From Euglena gracilis (lineage: Eukaryota > Euglenida > Euglenophyceae > Euglenales), in assembly GCA_039621445.1 (NCBI GenBank), contig CP154956.1, positions 71,670,914-71,734,913 on the forward strand: 64,000 bases of DNA. The letters run 5' to 3'. Both the position numbers and the translations under genes were made by a program. The notes below the pieces were generated by a model that saw nothing but the letters and a program-made list of their open reading frames with translations, was not told the origin of the DNA and did no database searches. Positions 1-37,350 of the stretch are shown one piece after another. The stretch's first letter is position 1; each line of letters opens with the position of its first letter.

Positions 1-428
1 GATGGATGGGGAAAAATACAATCTGGAAAAAATTGGAAACATCGTAATTAACTGCACCAGTTGCATGAACAACTCATTGTTGAAAAAAGGCACTTGGGGA
101 ATTCAAAACAAAGCATTGCCAATGTACAGTAGGGAAACTAAACAGTGGGATACATACCCAACCCCCAGCTCAAAAGCCTCTGCCAGCCCATGGGATGGGG
201 TGATGGTGGTGCACACACGCTCATACACACTCTTTTTGACATTCAACATCAAAAACGTCTGATAGCACCAAACAAAAATCAGTGTCTCTGCTCCTCTCTA
301 AAGATGCAGTCCATCCGCTTTTTTTTTTGTGCGCCCAGAGTTGTTAAACTGAGTCGTCATCAGAGTATTCTAAAGAAGGGCTCCTACTGCTTTCACCAAA
401 CTTTTATTAAAATTAGAAATCTGAGTGT
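1..428. other. Left edge, no gene recognised
   Basis: No coding exon could be supported here, although the DLIC gene on the minus strand should continue leftward past the window edge. The stretch contains a partial copy of the terminal sequence of the large palindrome that starts at 429 (see 128-222). The rest is ordinary intron-like sequence. Confidence 0.5.
128..222 (+). repeat. Partial solo end of the foldback element
   Basis: This segment matches, with a few substitutions and small indels, the outer roughly 100 bases of the left arm of the palindrome at 429-1204. Shared landmarks are the AGTAGGGAAACTAAA start, the run of A, C and G around CCCAACCCCCAGCTC, and CCAGCCCATGGGATG. It shows that the palindrome belongs to a multi-copy family and that fragments of its ends persist alone. 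Confidence 0.7.
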
Positions 429-1204
429 TACAGTAGGGAAACTAAATAGTGGGACACCTGAGAATTTTGTGGGGCATACCCAACCCCAGCTCCAAAGCCT
501 CTGCCAGCCCATGGGATGTGGTGATGGTGTGTACACTGGCATGGCCCTGCCCCACGCAGCAGTGCCCCAGCCAGCTCTGCTGCAGCACGCTGTGCAAAAT
601 TGAGGCCAGTCCCATGCGAGCAGGTCTTTTCCATTTTCTGACCCCTTTTGGACTGTGAAGCAAACCCAGCCTCAGGTAAGGGGACGAGGCGGCTCACACT
701 GCAGTGAGTGGCTTGGACCCCAATTTGAACAATGTAAGTTATTAACAACCCCTGTCAACGTGGGCTGATGGGGCGATGGCCTCGACATGCCGACCAATTT
801 GGGCAAAAAGAGGCCAAAAATGGTAATTTTTGCCCAAATTGGTTGGCATGTCGAGGCCATCGCCCCATCAGCCCACGTTGACAGGGGTTGTTAATAACTT
901 ACATTGTTCAAAGTTGGGGTCCAATGCCATTCAGTGTGAGCCGCCTCGTCCCCTTACCCGAGGCTGGGTTTGCTTCACAGTCCAAAAGGGGTCAGAAAAT
1001 GGAAAAAACCTGCTCGCATAGGTGGGCCTGAATTTTGCACAGCGTGCTGCAGCAGAGCTGGCTGGACACTGCTGCGTGGGGCAGGGCCATACCAGTGTGC
1101 ACACACCATCACCCCATCCCATGGGCTGGCAGAGGCTTTGGAGCTGGGGTTGGGTATGACCCACAAAATTCTCAGGTGTCCCACTATTTAGATTCCCTAC
1201 TGTA
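429..1204. mobile_element. Foldback (palindromic) element, 776 bp
   Basis: The left arm (429-809) and right arm (827-1204) are near-perfect reverse complements around a 17-base centre (810-826). The ends read TACAGTAGGG on the left and CCCTACTGTA on the right. The overlapping open frames here are mirror images of one another and are not evidence of a gene. Structurally this is a foldback or hairpin MITE with no internal coding capacity. It lies in the minus-strand DLIC gene, after the last recognised exon. No convincing target duplication was found. Confidence 0.85.
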
Positions 1205-1263
1205 TGGCACAAGACTTCAAAACGGACATGAGGACACACTGTGGCCGAGGTGTGAGGAGACAC

Positions 1264-25653
<24,390 letters not shown>

Positions 25654-27849
25654 GTGTAGTCCGGCTGCCCCGCCGGGCAGAGGGGTCGCGGTGGAAGACA
25701 GGGGAGGGGAGCTGTGGAGGAGGGGGACAAGCGCGGAACCTTAACCCCCGTTTCCATGCCTTTGGCCAAAAAAAAATGATTTAAAAAATCGACAAGATAG
25801 TTTCAGGTCAGAATCTGGTCCCATATGCCGAGGTTTGAAAGGCCAAATATTGCCCCAGGAGAAGGTTAAAACATACAGAAACCACAGAATAAAACACAAA
25901 AAAATTGCTTCAAGGATTGTGGTGGTCAGAGCTCTTGACCATTTTGAGGCATGAGGTTGCCGGCAGCACGGCAGCCTGGCCCGGCACGGCCCAGCCCACT
26001 GGCCCAGCGGCCGGGCGATCTACCACAGTCGACGGCCCATTTTCTTTGGACCCCGGCAGAAAAATTCATTGGCACCAACATAACAGGAAGAAGGTTTGTA
26101 TTTAAGATTCCCAGGGTGGAGAGGGCACAAACTTATGGTCTCCCATTTCCCGCAGGGTTCTTCCAAATAATATAATATTCCACGAACTTCGGCTGCACAG
26201 ATATGATGACACCCCCCCCCCTGTGCAGCCATGCTCCAAGGCAAAAGTCCCCAAACAACATCATGGTTTGACAAAAATGACTGTACCCAAACTTTGTGGC
26301 AAAGAATTAAGTGCCAAACAATGTGCGAAATGCAAAAAATTAAGCAAGAATATAACTTTGGGGGGTGGTTTGGATTTGGAAGGAAAAAAAACTGCCCAAA
26401 TAATATACCTCCCAACTAATGCAAAGATGTTCAGAAATAAATTCCAGACGTTGCCGGCATTGAAACCACGCTTGCAGACTTGCCCACTCAATATACAAAA
26501 CTCTCGCCACCTGCTACTGATGTGCAAAAAAATGTACATGCACTCTCCACAAAAGTCTCCAGACTTAAGCCATATACCCCCTCCCTGACCCCCAACTTCG
26601 GATGCCCAAACAATATGCCCCGGAGTGTTTTATTTGGGGGGTATACAAAATTTGGTCCCAAAGGACAGCTATCCTTGCAGCAACCCAATGGAAGCTTGCC
26701 CCCCCCCTGCAATTACCCCCCAGGGGGGGATGGGTCCGGGGCTGGACCCCACCACCTGGGGAGGTGTGGGTTTCGGCTCGATTTAGAGAAATGCCCTCAG
26801 ACGGCCCAATTTTGGGGGGTGTCCCCGCCCCCCAAGAATTGGGCCGGGCTGGGTGAGACCCCGTTTCAACCTCCACACCTCCTGCAGATGTGCAGTTTGC
26901 AACTTCGGCAGGGTTACTTGGGAGGGGTGACAGGTCTGAGGCCGCTTCCAATCAGTTTCTTCACCCAACGCTGAGTAAAACATGGATTCCATTTTGTTGG
27001 GTGGGTCTGATGAACCTTCCCTTTCGAGGGTTTTAGCAACTGACCAAAAAAAAAGATGCCCAGGGTCATTTTTGGGCAGAGGGGGGGGGGAATGGAGGAA
27101 ACAAATTCAAAAAAAGTGGATTCAAGTTTGATTAAAATTTCTAAAGCATCTTGCATTTGACTGCTGTGAAATTAATTATTTACCAACGCTGAGGAAAAAG
27201 GTTGGTGTACAGTCAGAATCAATCGCAAGCAATCACGAGCAATCGCTTCAACTGGCACACCAAGATGCCTCATGAAACAAGCTAATGTACGCTGAGAACG
27301 GTACTGGCAGGGGTCTGATTTTGGTGGTTCTGTCTTTGGTTCGTTTGTTCCAATTTGGCTGTTGGGGGTGCTTTGGACTGGGGACATCATCCCTGGGGAC
27401 ATCATCCTTTTGAGTTTTGCAATTTTTGCGCTTCAGCCAACCACTATTTTGCCCAGGGGTGTTGCTGGTAAGCCATCCAGCCCATTCCATCCCATCCCAG
27501 CACAAAGACTTAGACACTTTTTCCCAAGTCGACTCATTGCATTGTCAACAAAAAATCAAGGATAAAACCAGTTTTATTTTTCATCAAAAACCCAAAGCAG
27601 CCGGAAAAAAAAACCCTGACCGGTTAAAAAAAATACACCAGTCGCTTTGTTTGTGGGGGATGTAAAGAACCAAAGATATTGCATGATGGCATCATTGAAT
27701 AGATATGGATTCATGAAAAGTGTGTCCCTTTTTCAAAATTCAAAAACGGGATATCGCACCCATGGAGGCTAGGGTGTAATAAATGCGAGAAGCCGTGATG
27801 TATGTTGCGCACTCAAAGTATGTCAAAAATGTGGGGGAGGACAATGAAA
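25654..27849. other. Region upstream of DLIC, no gene recognised
   Basis: The DLIC promoter should lie near 25.65-26.1 kb, but no TATA box or other element can be named. Short AATAATATACC-like and C-run/G-run pieces at 26395-26420, 26590-26760 and 26820-26840 look like worn ends of MITEs. No exon is supported. Confidence 0.4.
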
Positions 27850-27851
27850 TA

Positions 27852-28563
27852 CCGGGGGGGGGATCTGACCGGGAACAACTGCCGACGGGAAAAATTCTGA
27901 CGGGAAAAATATTGGACGAATCCTTAAAATGCCGGGAAAATCCTGAACGCTCGCTTAAACCAGGTGGGAAAAAATATTGGACAGCTGGGGGAAAAAACCG
28001 CGAAAGTTTTGCGCCGACCAGGAACAAGAAAGCAGTTGAACAAGAAAGCATGGCTGCACCTGGTGAAACTAAACAGAAAGCGTACATTCCGCTAGGGTGA
28101 TAAGACTGCCGTATTGACAGACACGAAGCAGTTTCTGGCACACAACTTATGCACAGGGTCTCTTTGGGGTGGAGTGCACGCTGTGGGCTAACGCACGCTT
28201 CAAAGGGGTTTGGGGCGGTTGGGAAGGACAGCTTCCTCCTGGCAGGGTTTTTTTTTCTGTCCCTTGGGTTTTGATTGCAATCAGATAGAAAAAAAAACAT
28301 GAAATTTACAAAATAATTTTGAAGAGCAGAGGCAAGAGGTACAACACCGATTACTGAGAGGAAGAAGAATTCCTGCTGCGAATCGGCGCGCAGCGCCGAA
28401 GATTTTTGGGGGGGTCATTCACTGGAGGAAATTGGACTTTCCTTGAATCTGCCGGGAAAAATCCTGGACGGATCCTTAAAAAGGCGGGAAAAATCCTGGA
28501 CAAAATTTCGCCCAGAATTTTTCCCACAACTTTTTTTCCCGTTCACAAGTTCCCCCCCCCCGG
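27852..28563. mobile_element. Probable TA-flanked element with CCGGGG ends
   Basis: It starts CCGGGGGGGG after TA (27850-27851) and ends CCCCCCCCCGG before TA (28564-28565). Inside, a direct duplication surrounds GGAC-ATCCTTAAAA (27914-27950 and 28464-28500) with GGGAAAAAT motifs. A GGCGCGCAGCGCC hairpin lies near 28385. It may be one 712-bp element or two nested ones. Confidence 0.5.
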
Positions 28564-28565
28564 TA

Positions 28566-31327
28566 AAGAGGGGGAGATTCGGGCAGGCAAGGATAACTCG
28601 AAATGGGCAAAAAGCCGCAGCGAAAAATCTTAAATGTTTCACACACAGAACACAAGCAAATGGAGGCAAATGCAGGCATACACACAGGGGGGCCACCGGG
28701 GCCACCACAGGAGGCTGTTTGTGCATTTGGGGGAAGCCCCATGTGGATCCGGCAGGCAAAAACATTTGCGGCCGGGTCCAGCGAGGGAGAACCGCCAGCT
28801 TGGGCACATGAGGTTGGCGGGAGCGAAAAGCAGCGCGGCGTCACTTGAGGTCCTGGGTGGTCCAAACTGCAATTCAGGAGGCGGGTTGCCGCTTGCGGGC
28901 TGCCAGAACCCGAAAACGTTTTTGGATGGAAATCCGGTTCTGCCGCCTTCATCCTCTCATCCTCTCATTGGTGCCTATCTACATCGCCAAGACTCGTTGG
29001 TATGCAGCCAGCCGTCAATTACGCAAAAAAGTTGATTTCCCAGTCCCAATCCCAGTGCTTCAGGTCTCAGTACTTTTAATTTCTTTCCTGCCATTTTCAA
29101 AACATTTTGAAAAAAAACTAGTTTTTTTGGCCCCAAAATAGCCAAAAAAAACAGAACAGGCCAACACAGCCCGTATTTGGGGCCCAACTATCACAAAATG
29201 GCCATAACTCGGGCTGCCTTCAAATATTAATAGATAAGCTGCTTCCAAAGGCTTCATTTTGAGATTTTGAGAAGTGCCAAAGTGTCTGTTTCCTAACTGT
29301 TAAACTCACTGTCCTCTGATGTATGGCGCGGTGGTATGTGCTGTGGATGGACCAGGGCAGAACGGAAAGGCCTGGTGGGGGGTTGACCCCCCCACCCGGG
29401 AGGTGGGGGGGGGTGGGTCGACCCCCCCCCACCCACCACAGCATTTTCACCAATTTTGGGGAAACGGGGATGTTGGCCGGGGAATTTTTGAAAAAAAAAA
29501 TTTGAAAAATGAACCCAAAATGCATGATTTTTTGTAGGAAAACCACATTTTTTCACAAAAAAAATCTCAAAAATTTCAGGTTTAAAAATTGGTATTTTTT
29601 AGGAGGGGGGTGAAAAAAACGATGGTAAAAAAATGGATCAAATTTTGGCACAATCAAATTTTACTGACATTTTGTCTCTTGGATTTTTTTTGGATTTTCA
29701 ATGGCACTTTTTGCTTCAAAAACCTTTCAAAATCAAAACCTTGAGAAAATGTTGATATTTTGGAAGGGATGAAAAAAATGGGGTTTAAGGGGGGTTTGGG
29801 GGGTGGCCTTCCATATGGGTCCCAAAATGGGTCAAAAAAAACACCCGACACCGAAGGCGCCGGGGAAAAAAATTTGGGTCCAAAAACTGGTGGTGGTGGG
29901 GGTGGTCGACCCCCCCACCCACCATGCAGGGGGTGGGGTGTGGTGGTCGACCCACCCCACCCACCACCCTGGCTGTTCGGTCGATTCCCTTTCCGACCTG
30001 GGATGGACCAGGGGCCAGCGACCCATACCCTGCATGGTTCGGAGCACCAATGGAACACGAGGGCTGAAGGATCCGCGACAGACAGACAACACAGGGTGGG
30101 CCTCCCCAACGCCGTCCGTTGCAGCTTCCATCGACCAACGCTGGCACGGACATGTGATGCCATCGGAACCCCATCGGCGAGCACAGCTAACGCTGGTGCA
30201 GACACCTTGCGCTGCCATCGGAACCCACTCGGCGAGCATAGCGACACAGATGGGTGCGTTGCAACACTTCAGCACAGCACCGCGCGTTGATGCCCAACGT
30301 GCCCCCTTACCCCGATCAGCAATCTGCACCGTGAACTCAAAAAAGCATTGTGTCACAATTTTCGAGAAACTCATTCAGAAAATTGAAGAAAAAATGCAAG
30401 TGAAAAAAAGTGAGGTGCCATTGAATGATTGACGGGAAGGGTGGATCGTACATACCATCACGTGACACTTTCTGTTGGACAGTTGCAGCTTTCACAGTTC
30501 GTTTGCAATCTTCTGTATAAATACAGCACCAAACCATTTTGAACCTTCTGTGAGGATTCTTATCTGTTCAACAGTCCATCCTCATTTGAGCATTTCTCCC
30601 CATTGGACAACGGGGGAAATATATGGGAAAAGATATGCCAAAATTGACCCCACAGTAGGTCCACACGAACCCCCCCCCGGTCTTCTGGAAGAATTACTTC
30701 GACGAAATGGCCCGGTCCCCGAAATACAGATGTGCATTGTGCTTGAGTATCGTTATGAATGAGCAGAGTATCAAGAGTGATCAAGGGAGTGATTTGATTT
30801 GTAGATAATGCAGTATGTTTGCTTTCCGGTGCGAAAAAAAATAGACGGATACTCCCCTCCAGGGGGGGTGCCCCCTCGGCCCAACCCCACCCCCCCCCCT
30901 GGGCGGGGCACCATCCCCGCAGCAGGTTTTGGGGAGCAAAGCAATGGCTAGCAGGAGAGATCCTCGTGCCTATTAGCACGCATCTGACACCCACAACCAC
31001 ACCCTTGAAAAGGAGTTGGAGAGTGCAGAGGTACTGTAAAGAAGGTAGGCAACGTTCTGCCGAGAGGGAGGAACACTGACACGGGAAATGAGGAGCACAG
31101 AGTGAGAGATGCGCAAGGAGCGTGCGGCTTGGAGTGGCAGCAGTCCATGGACGAAAAGCTCTGCGACAGTGGAAAATTGGTGTCGGAATCCCCCTCTGCC
31201 ATGGGCCACACATTAAAAATTCAAATTTTGCTGCATCATCAAAACTATTCAATGTCTTGATTTATGAAGCACTCTTGGAAATACTTTGAACTCGTAAACA
31301 TCGCATGTGTTGCATACACAACACATC
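28566..31327. other. No gene recognised
   Basis: At 29360-29970 several opposed blocks of G-run and C-run with GTCGACCCCCC lie in inverted order, probably a decayed element. At 30150-30240 a roughly 55-bp block with TGCCATCGGAACCC and CGGCGAGCA occurs twice in tandem. GC-rich frames at 28.65-28.92 and 30.0-30.3 kb lack convincing splice borders and recognisable protein features. Confidence 0.4.
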
Positions 31328-31329
31328 TA

Positions 31330-31578
31330 CCGGGGGGGGGGATTGAAGCTAGATAAAATTAGACCCGACAAAATTGGAAGCCGAAAAAATTGGTGCCAAA
31401 CCTGAAAACGGCCCGGAAAAAATTGGCAGGTTTTGTTTGCAAGATGACTGGAAAAGGGGTGATTTTCAAAATTTTGAGGCAGGAATTTCAAAAAAGGCCC
31501 GGAAAAATTTGGCAGGATTTCTGTACGCCAATTTTTTCCCAATCAATTTTTTCGGCTTCCGATTTCCCCCCCCCCCGG
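31330..31578. mobile_element. TA-flanked MITE with CCGGGG ends (249 bp)
   Basis: The ends are CCGGGGGGGGGGATT on the left and a C-run plus CCGG on the right, flanked by TA (31328-31329 and 31579-31580). The subterminal GGAAGCCGAAAAAATTGG on the left has its inverse near 31540-31560. It has the same kind of ends as 27852-28563. No coding capacity. Confidence 0.65.
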
Positions 31579-31580
31579 TA

Positions 31581-33207
31581 TGTGGACAATGTGTAGGTTT
31601 TAAATGTTATTCGCGTTCCTTTTTTTGTTTGGCTTTGTGTATCCTCTGGGTATATGGACTCTTATCTACACGAAAACGTGACCCTTCCAAACAGTGAACA
31701 TGATGTGGTGTCACGAAGTTTGTCCGAATTGTGCAAAAGACATCCAACAGAAAGGGGGAAATGTCAGCAACCCTGTGCACCAAATTTGTCAGCGTACTTT
31801 TTCCAGACCAGTTTGGGAGAGACACCCGTCACTGTTACCGACAGATTATGACAAGCAAGGTGCATTGGGGGCCTGACAGTGCCACGGGGAACCCGGGTTC
31901 CCCATGGGGGACCAGGTTCTCTGGATAACCAATTGTCGAGGGTTGGTTGGTTTTTCAAAGTGAAGGCACTAGAAAAATTTGGGGCCGTTTTCATGTTTGC
32001 GGTGGATTTCCCCTTGGATTCAGACAGCTGTCTGGAGGGGGGAAAGTGATTGACCGGTTTTTGGAAGACTGGAAGTGAAGGAAGGAACCCCCCAAGGGTC
32101 AGTAAAAAAAAAAATGCAAGGCCCAGTTCCAGCTGGGGGACCCGGTGGGGGGGGGTCAGACTGCAGCCCTTTTCCAGTCAACCTCATTTTCTCAGCCTCT
32201 GAGCTGGACCACCCCTGGGGGGGGGTCGCTAAGCGACACGTGTGACCGATGGTGCTCTGTGCATGCCACCAGCCCCTGGGCCAATGCCTAAATGATTGTA
32301 TGAACTGGGTCTGACCAGGGTCAAATTGATACCAAAGAAACACTCACTTCAAAAATGCCCATGTGTTGTCAAAAAAATCTTTTTTTAACGAGTAGAATAA
32401 CCCATTCTCCACACATTTTTGCCCATTTTGAACCACTCTGGTCGAATTTTTGCCCTATTGGAAGCAAAAGGCCTGTGACCATGGGGGCGGGGGGTCTGAG
32501 GCTGGAAAAGGCTCCCGAGTGGGAAAAAAATATTGGTTGGATGTGCTGTGCCCTCTGGGAGATGGAGTCCTTCGACCAAAGCGATGTGTCGTCATCATGA
32601 ACTCCGTCAACCACGGGGAGTTTTCAGGTCATTAGGGATTTGGTAAGGATAAAAACTTTATGGCATTCAGAATTAAGATAATCTTTTTTCAATTAACTGG
32701 CTCGCCAACCTAGAGCTTATGTGCGCTCAAAGGCAGGTTGCTCATCCACCCCAAAGTTCCCAATCCTTTGTAAGAAAGAGGAGGATGTTTACGATTGGCT
32801 GGCGTTTGTCCATTTTGGCTAAATCAGAAGAAATAGACCAAAAACCAGGCGAAAGAAGCACAAATACATCCAGTCCAATATCGCTGCATCTGGGGCTGCT
32901 GTTGGGCCATTAGCCTTAGTACCATTGTTGAGCTGTTGCGGAACACCCTGGGAAGTTGGCCAGTCCACATGTCAGACACACAACCTTTGCCTAAGGCCCC
33001 TTAGGGTGGGTCTTCTTGCTGCAGCCAAAAAGTCTCGGAGTGCAGACCCACCCACCAAAAAGGGCTGCAGGTTGACCCCATTTCCCCCAAGAAAACACCT
33101 TTCCCACTGGAGCAACCAACAAAGTGGATGGCCGGCAGACGGCACTCTGCATCAGTGTTGACTAAAAACTCCGGTTCTGGGAAAGCATTGGACCGGTTGA
33201 TTTGTGG
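31581..33207. other. No gene recognised
   Basis: A modest open stretch at about 31694-31876 (plus strand) has a CPNCAKDIQQ-like segment, but there are no splice signals or family match to support it. Otherwise unremarkable. Confidence 0.4.
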
Positions 33208-33215
33208 TCCCAGGG

Positions 33216-33604
33216 CAGGGTTCGAAAGATAGACAGGTGGGGGGGGTGGTCCGGACCCCCCCCCCTGTGGGCCAGGACGGGGGGGGTGGGGGGACACCCC
33301 CCCCTAAACAGTTGCGCGGTCTGGGTGACCGAGAATTTTTGACCCCCCAAAACGACCAAAAGTGCCATTTTGGGCACTTTTTGGGCAAAAATGTGCCAAA
33401 AATGCAAAAAAATTTCGGCGCAAAGCGCCGGAGGAAAAAATTGACCCTTTTGGGGGGGGTCCTGGATACCTCCCTCAGGGTCGGTCCGGACCCCCCTGGC
33501 AGGTGGGGAGGGTGGTCCGGACCCCCCGTGCGGGCCAGGAGGGGGGGGGGGTGGGGGGACACCCTTCACCTGAACCATGTACGCCCTCCTTATATCAAAC
33601 CCTG
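33216..33604. mobile_element. hAT-like MITE copy 2 (389 bp)
   Basis: It starts CAGGGTTCGAAAGATAG and ends CTTATATCAAACCCTG. The 8-bp flanks are TCCCAGGG (33208-33215) and CCCCAGGG (33605-33612), 7 of 8 identical. The interior matches copy 3 (40409-40812), including AACGACCAAAAGTGCCATTT and a GGCGCAAAGCGCCGG hairpin. No coding capacity. Confidence 0.85.
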
Positions 33605-33612
33605 CCCCAGGG

Positions 33613-36073
33613 GGGGGGGGGGAGGACCCTCAAAAAAAAAAAAAACAACGCACGTAAATAAACAAAAATAACCACAAAAAAAGACAAAAAAAAACGCAAA
33701 TTGCATGTCAAGTCCTTTAAACTCCCGCGGGATGTACACTTTCTGCTGGAGAAGACTTAGAAAAAACTCGGGCTCTGCCTAGGAAAAAATTTGACTTTGC
33801 ATAAAATAATCATTTTGTTGACCAAAAAAAATGCAAAAAAAATAAAAGTTGACAAAACTTTTGGTCTCGGGGGGAAATAGAGGGCCAAAATTGAGGTGAA
33901 AAAAAATTCCCAACGATCCAAAAAATCGTCAAACAAAAAACACACAAAAAAACAAAACCGCAAAGTTTGCCAAAATCGAAAACAAAAAATACAAAAAAAT
34001 GCAAAAAATGTGTTTGCATTCCTCCCCCCCCGCTGTTGTGGCAGTGTCCGGCCCAACCTCTAAGCAATGCCCCATCGACCGTGCAGCAAAAATGGGAACA
34101 AAAATGATTTTTTCGCAAAAAGGCACAAGACCAGTTTGCCTGGAAAACTTGAGTGCTTGCTGTGTGCCCCCTCCCCCGAGGGTCTGGGAAAGACCGAGCA
34201 GTGTTCCGGCCGCCATACCAATGAAGCCCGCACAACCAAACAAACAAACACTCGCACAGAACCCAAAGCGTGGGTCTTGGCTACACGGAAGCCAGCAATA
34301 CTGCTGGTCACCGGTGCCAGACAGAGGCACTGGGCATCCCTTCACACCCAGACCCTGCTGCCAGAGGGGGGGCGGAAAGAAAGAGGACAGCCAAACCCCA
34401 ACAGAGAAACCCACCCAGTGCGTCCTGTGGTGCTTCCCGAGAATTGTGGTTGGGGAAGAGGAATCGCCAGAAAAATACCCAGCCCAAACGTAGGAAGATG
34501 CACCAAACACAAATAGAATAAAATAATAACAGAAAAAAGAAGTGCAGACCACCAAATAGACTGTTAAAGCATGAGCTGCACTTTAAACCGCTCCCTGCTC
34601 GGACGGAGGTCAACAATTAATAGCTCAAACACGACAGTTTTCGCCTTCCTTTGACTGAGAACTTTCGGTAGGATGCAGATGCTGTGGATGACGTCTTTGA
34701 CATGCACAAACTGTTTCTTCCACCCCCTTCTCTATCCCGGAGGACGACCATTCTTTCAAAGATGATCAACCAAAGCATGCACTTTTGAAAAACTGAGAAA
34801 CGATGGCACACCTTAACTTTCAGAGCGATTCATGTGAGGAGGATTATTAGGACTGAGTCAGGAATCAGGGGTATGGGGTTTGGCTCTCAGCTGTGGTGAA
34901 ATGCTGCATTTCATCCCTGATGGAACGACAGGCAATTGAACCCCGTCCAGGTTACAATCTGTGTTTGGACAGAACCTGTTGCCGGAAATGAATGGCATTT
35001 TCAGCGTTGTGGCAATTTCAGTTTCCCATGCTCCCCATCTAGGAAACTTGCGTGTCCATAACCAAGGACACACAAAGGTTGTCTGCAAAGGAACCCTCTC
35101 CCCGACTCGGGGTCGGTGAGAACCGTCCAAGGACTGAAGAGAGAGAACGAGAGACAGCAGCGTGATGGTGCGGGGCCTGAGCCTCCCTGCTCGATGGACA
35201 TGACGTGGCTGCCATATCACCACGGAACACACACCAGAGACGTTGGGCCCGGGGTCTGGGGCCCTGCAGAGGGCCCCATCTGTCCCTGTCGGGCCACACG
35301 AAGCGATTGGGGGTGGGCTCCAGCTGTGCCCTCGTTGGGGACAGGAGTGCTTCCAACCCCCCCCCAAAGTGAGCACCTGGGAAGACACCCAAAAATCAAA
35401 TGTTTCTCTTCTCAAACGTTTTTGTGCACTTTGTGTCACATACGTTTGACATATTTGGCAAAGAGCGAAACAAGTTGCTTTTTTGCCAATTTCTTGGCGG
35501 GCAAAGGTTTCGGCGCGGCACCACAGGGCCGAACAAGAATCCTGGAAACTCTATGGACAGATAGAACCGTAATCCAACCCTCCCCCGTTTCTCTTTGGGA
35601 CCAAATGCATTTGTTCTTGTAAATCACCAGAGTAGGTGCCACCCCCCCCCACCGGTGCAGGAGTAACCTTCCCCTCCAGCGCGCCAAGCCAAAAAAAAAA
35701 TGAAGCACACCTAGATTTCTCTTTGACCCAAAAATGGCCCAATAAAAATACAGCGGGTTCCGGGGGGGGGGGGGGTGGACCCTGGGTCTTTAAAAAAGAA
35801 ATGGTGGGCATTGGGCGGCATCCGCCACCTCAACTTGTTGTCCCGTCCTGTTGTCTGGACGGGATAACAGGACAGACGTTGTCCCGTCCTATCCGCTCTC
35901 CCAAATGCCAGAACGAAGAAAACTGCTGCGAATGCATTCATTCCCTATTTGCATTTCGGCACCCTTGTCCCGTCCGGACAAAGGAATTCCTGACCCTCCT
36001 GTGGCTCACTGCTGCCATCAGGTGAACTAAAATTCGGCGGCCTCTTCGGCCAAACGTTTTCCCCAATCACATA
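33613..36073. other. No firm gene; one weak minus-strand exon candidate near 35.2-35.3 kb
   Basis: 33616-33990 is A-rich. At about 35213-35310 on the minus strand a GC-rich open stretch lies between an AG and GTGTGT, but two frames look equally plausible and no family is recognised, so it is not called. A nested inverted repeat built on GTCCCGTCC/GGACGGGA lies at 35838-35970. Confidence 0.4.
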
Positions 36074-36980
36074 TGGCACAAAGTGGGCCCCCATACCTGG
36101 GGTATGGGGGGTATGGGGGGGGTCGTTGAGCTCTTATCTCTTTAGAGGAAGAGCGAAGCTTACCCCTGGGGAAAAGGGGGTCAGACCCGCCCCCCCCCCC
36201 AGGTCGGAGCCACCTCGGGAACTGGCGGAATTCCACCATGGTGCCAGTTCCGTTCCCAGAATTTTTTTTTCAGTCGCGAGCGACTGGATTTCTAGTTTCC
36301 GAATCACCTTCGTTTGACCCCCACCAGGCCCGAGTTATTCACGTGGGAAGGGGTCCAAATTGGGTAGGATTAGCCCGCCCGCCCCCCTTCCAACTCTGCC
36401 ATTTCGCTGGGTCCAAAAATCCGTCAAAAAATCGATTTTTTGAAAATATCTCGAGAAAACGTACATTATTTCCGGAAATGTCGGTCTGACGAAATTTCCC
36501 CTGGAGGCCCTCTATCACCCCCCATTCGCCGTTTTGGCTGCCGACATGCCTGGCCCGCGTTCCGGCGCGCCTTTGCGGCCCAAAGCAGCCATTTAGGGGG
36601 TTTTTGGGGCCGGTTTTTGGTCAAAAAATCTATTTTCCCAAAATATCTCCACAATGAAGCAAAATCAAAGAAAATTTCCGGAGAGCAAAAATGAAACCCT
36701 TGGAATGACCTATCCAACCGTGGTTTACTTTTCCCCCAACTATTCGTGCAGCCCGAGTTACAGCCAGTTTTCAGCCAATTTTGGCCCGTTTCAGGGGCCA
36801 TTTTGGGCCGTTTTCGGGGTCAAAAAATCCATGTTTTCAAAATATCTCGGAAATGAAGCAAAATGAAAGGAAATGTCCGGGGACCAAATTTGAAGCCCTT
36901 AAAATGCCCCATCTAACGGTATTTTGATTTTCCCGCAACGTCAAAAAATCAATTTTTCGAAAATATCTCGAGAAAACGTA

Positions 36981-37350
36981 AACCCCCCCCAAATATAAAC
37001 CCCCCCCCAAATACAAAACCCGCCCAAATATAAAACCCCCCCTCCGGCGCGATGCGCCGGAAGGAAAAATTTTCGACAATTCTCTCCCGATATTGTGATT
37101 TTTGGCAGATTTGGGAACAATTTTTACCAAAAACATGTAAAAATTGCTCCTTCGCCCGAAAAATGAAGTTTTTGGACCCCCAAGGGTGGGCGTATTTGTG
37201 ATTTTGGACCAAAAAAGTGACTACCGGAGCCCGCCGGGAAGTTGATTTTCCGACCGAATATAAACCCCCCCCAAATATAAAACCCCCCCTCGGGGTCTTG
37301 GAATTTCCGCCCAAATATAAAACCGGGGGGGTTTTATATTGGGGGGGGGT
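36981..37350. mobile_element. Nested TA-flanked MITE (370 bp)
   Basis: It starts AACCCCCCC and ends GGGGGGGGGT, flanked by TA (36979-36980 and 37351-37352). The host sequence GAGAAAACG-TA-CATTATTTCC is uninterrupted at 36454-36470 in a neighbouring module copy, which acts as an empty site. Internally there are AAATATAAAACCCC repeats and a CCGGCGCGATGCGCCGG hairpin. No coding capacity. Confidence 0.85.

Noticed and set aside
1-22. Minus-strand sequence after TTTTTTCCAG at the very window edge as the next DLIC exon
   Set aside because: Only 22 bases are present and neither possible phase gives the expected helix-to-strand sequence; likely a chance acceptor.
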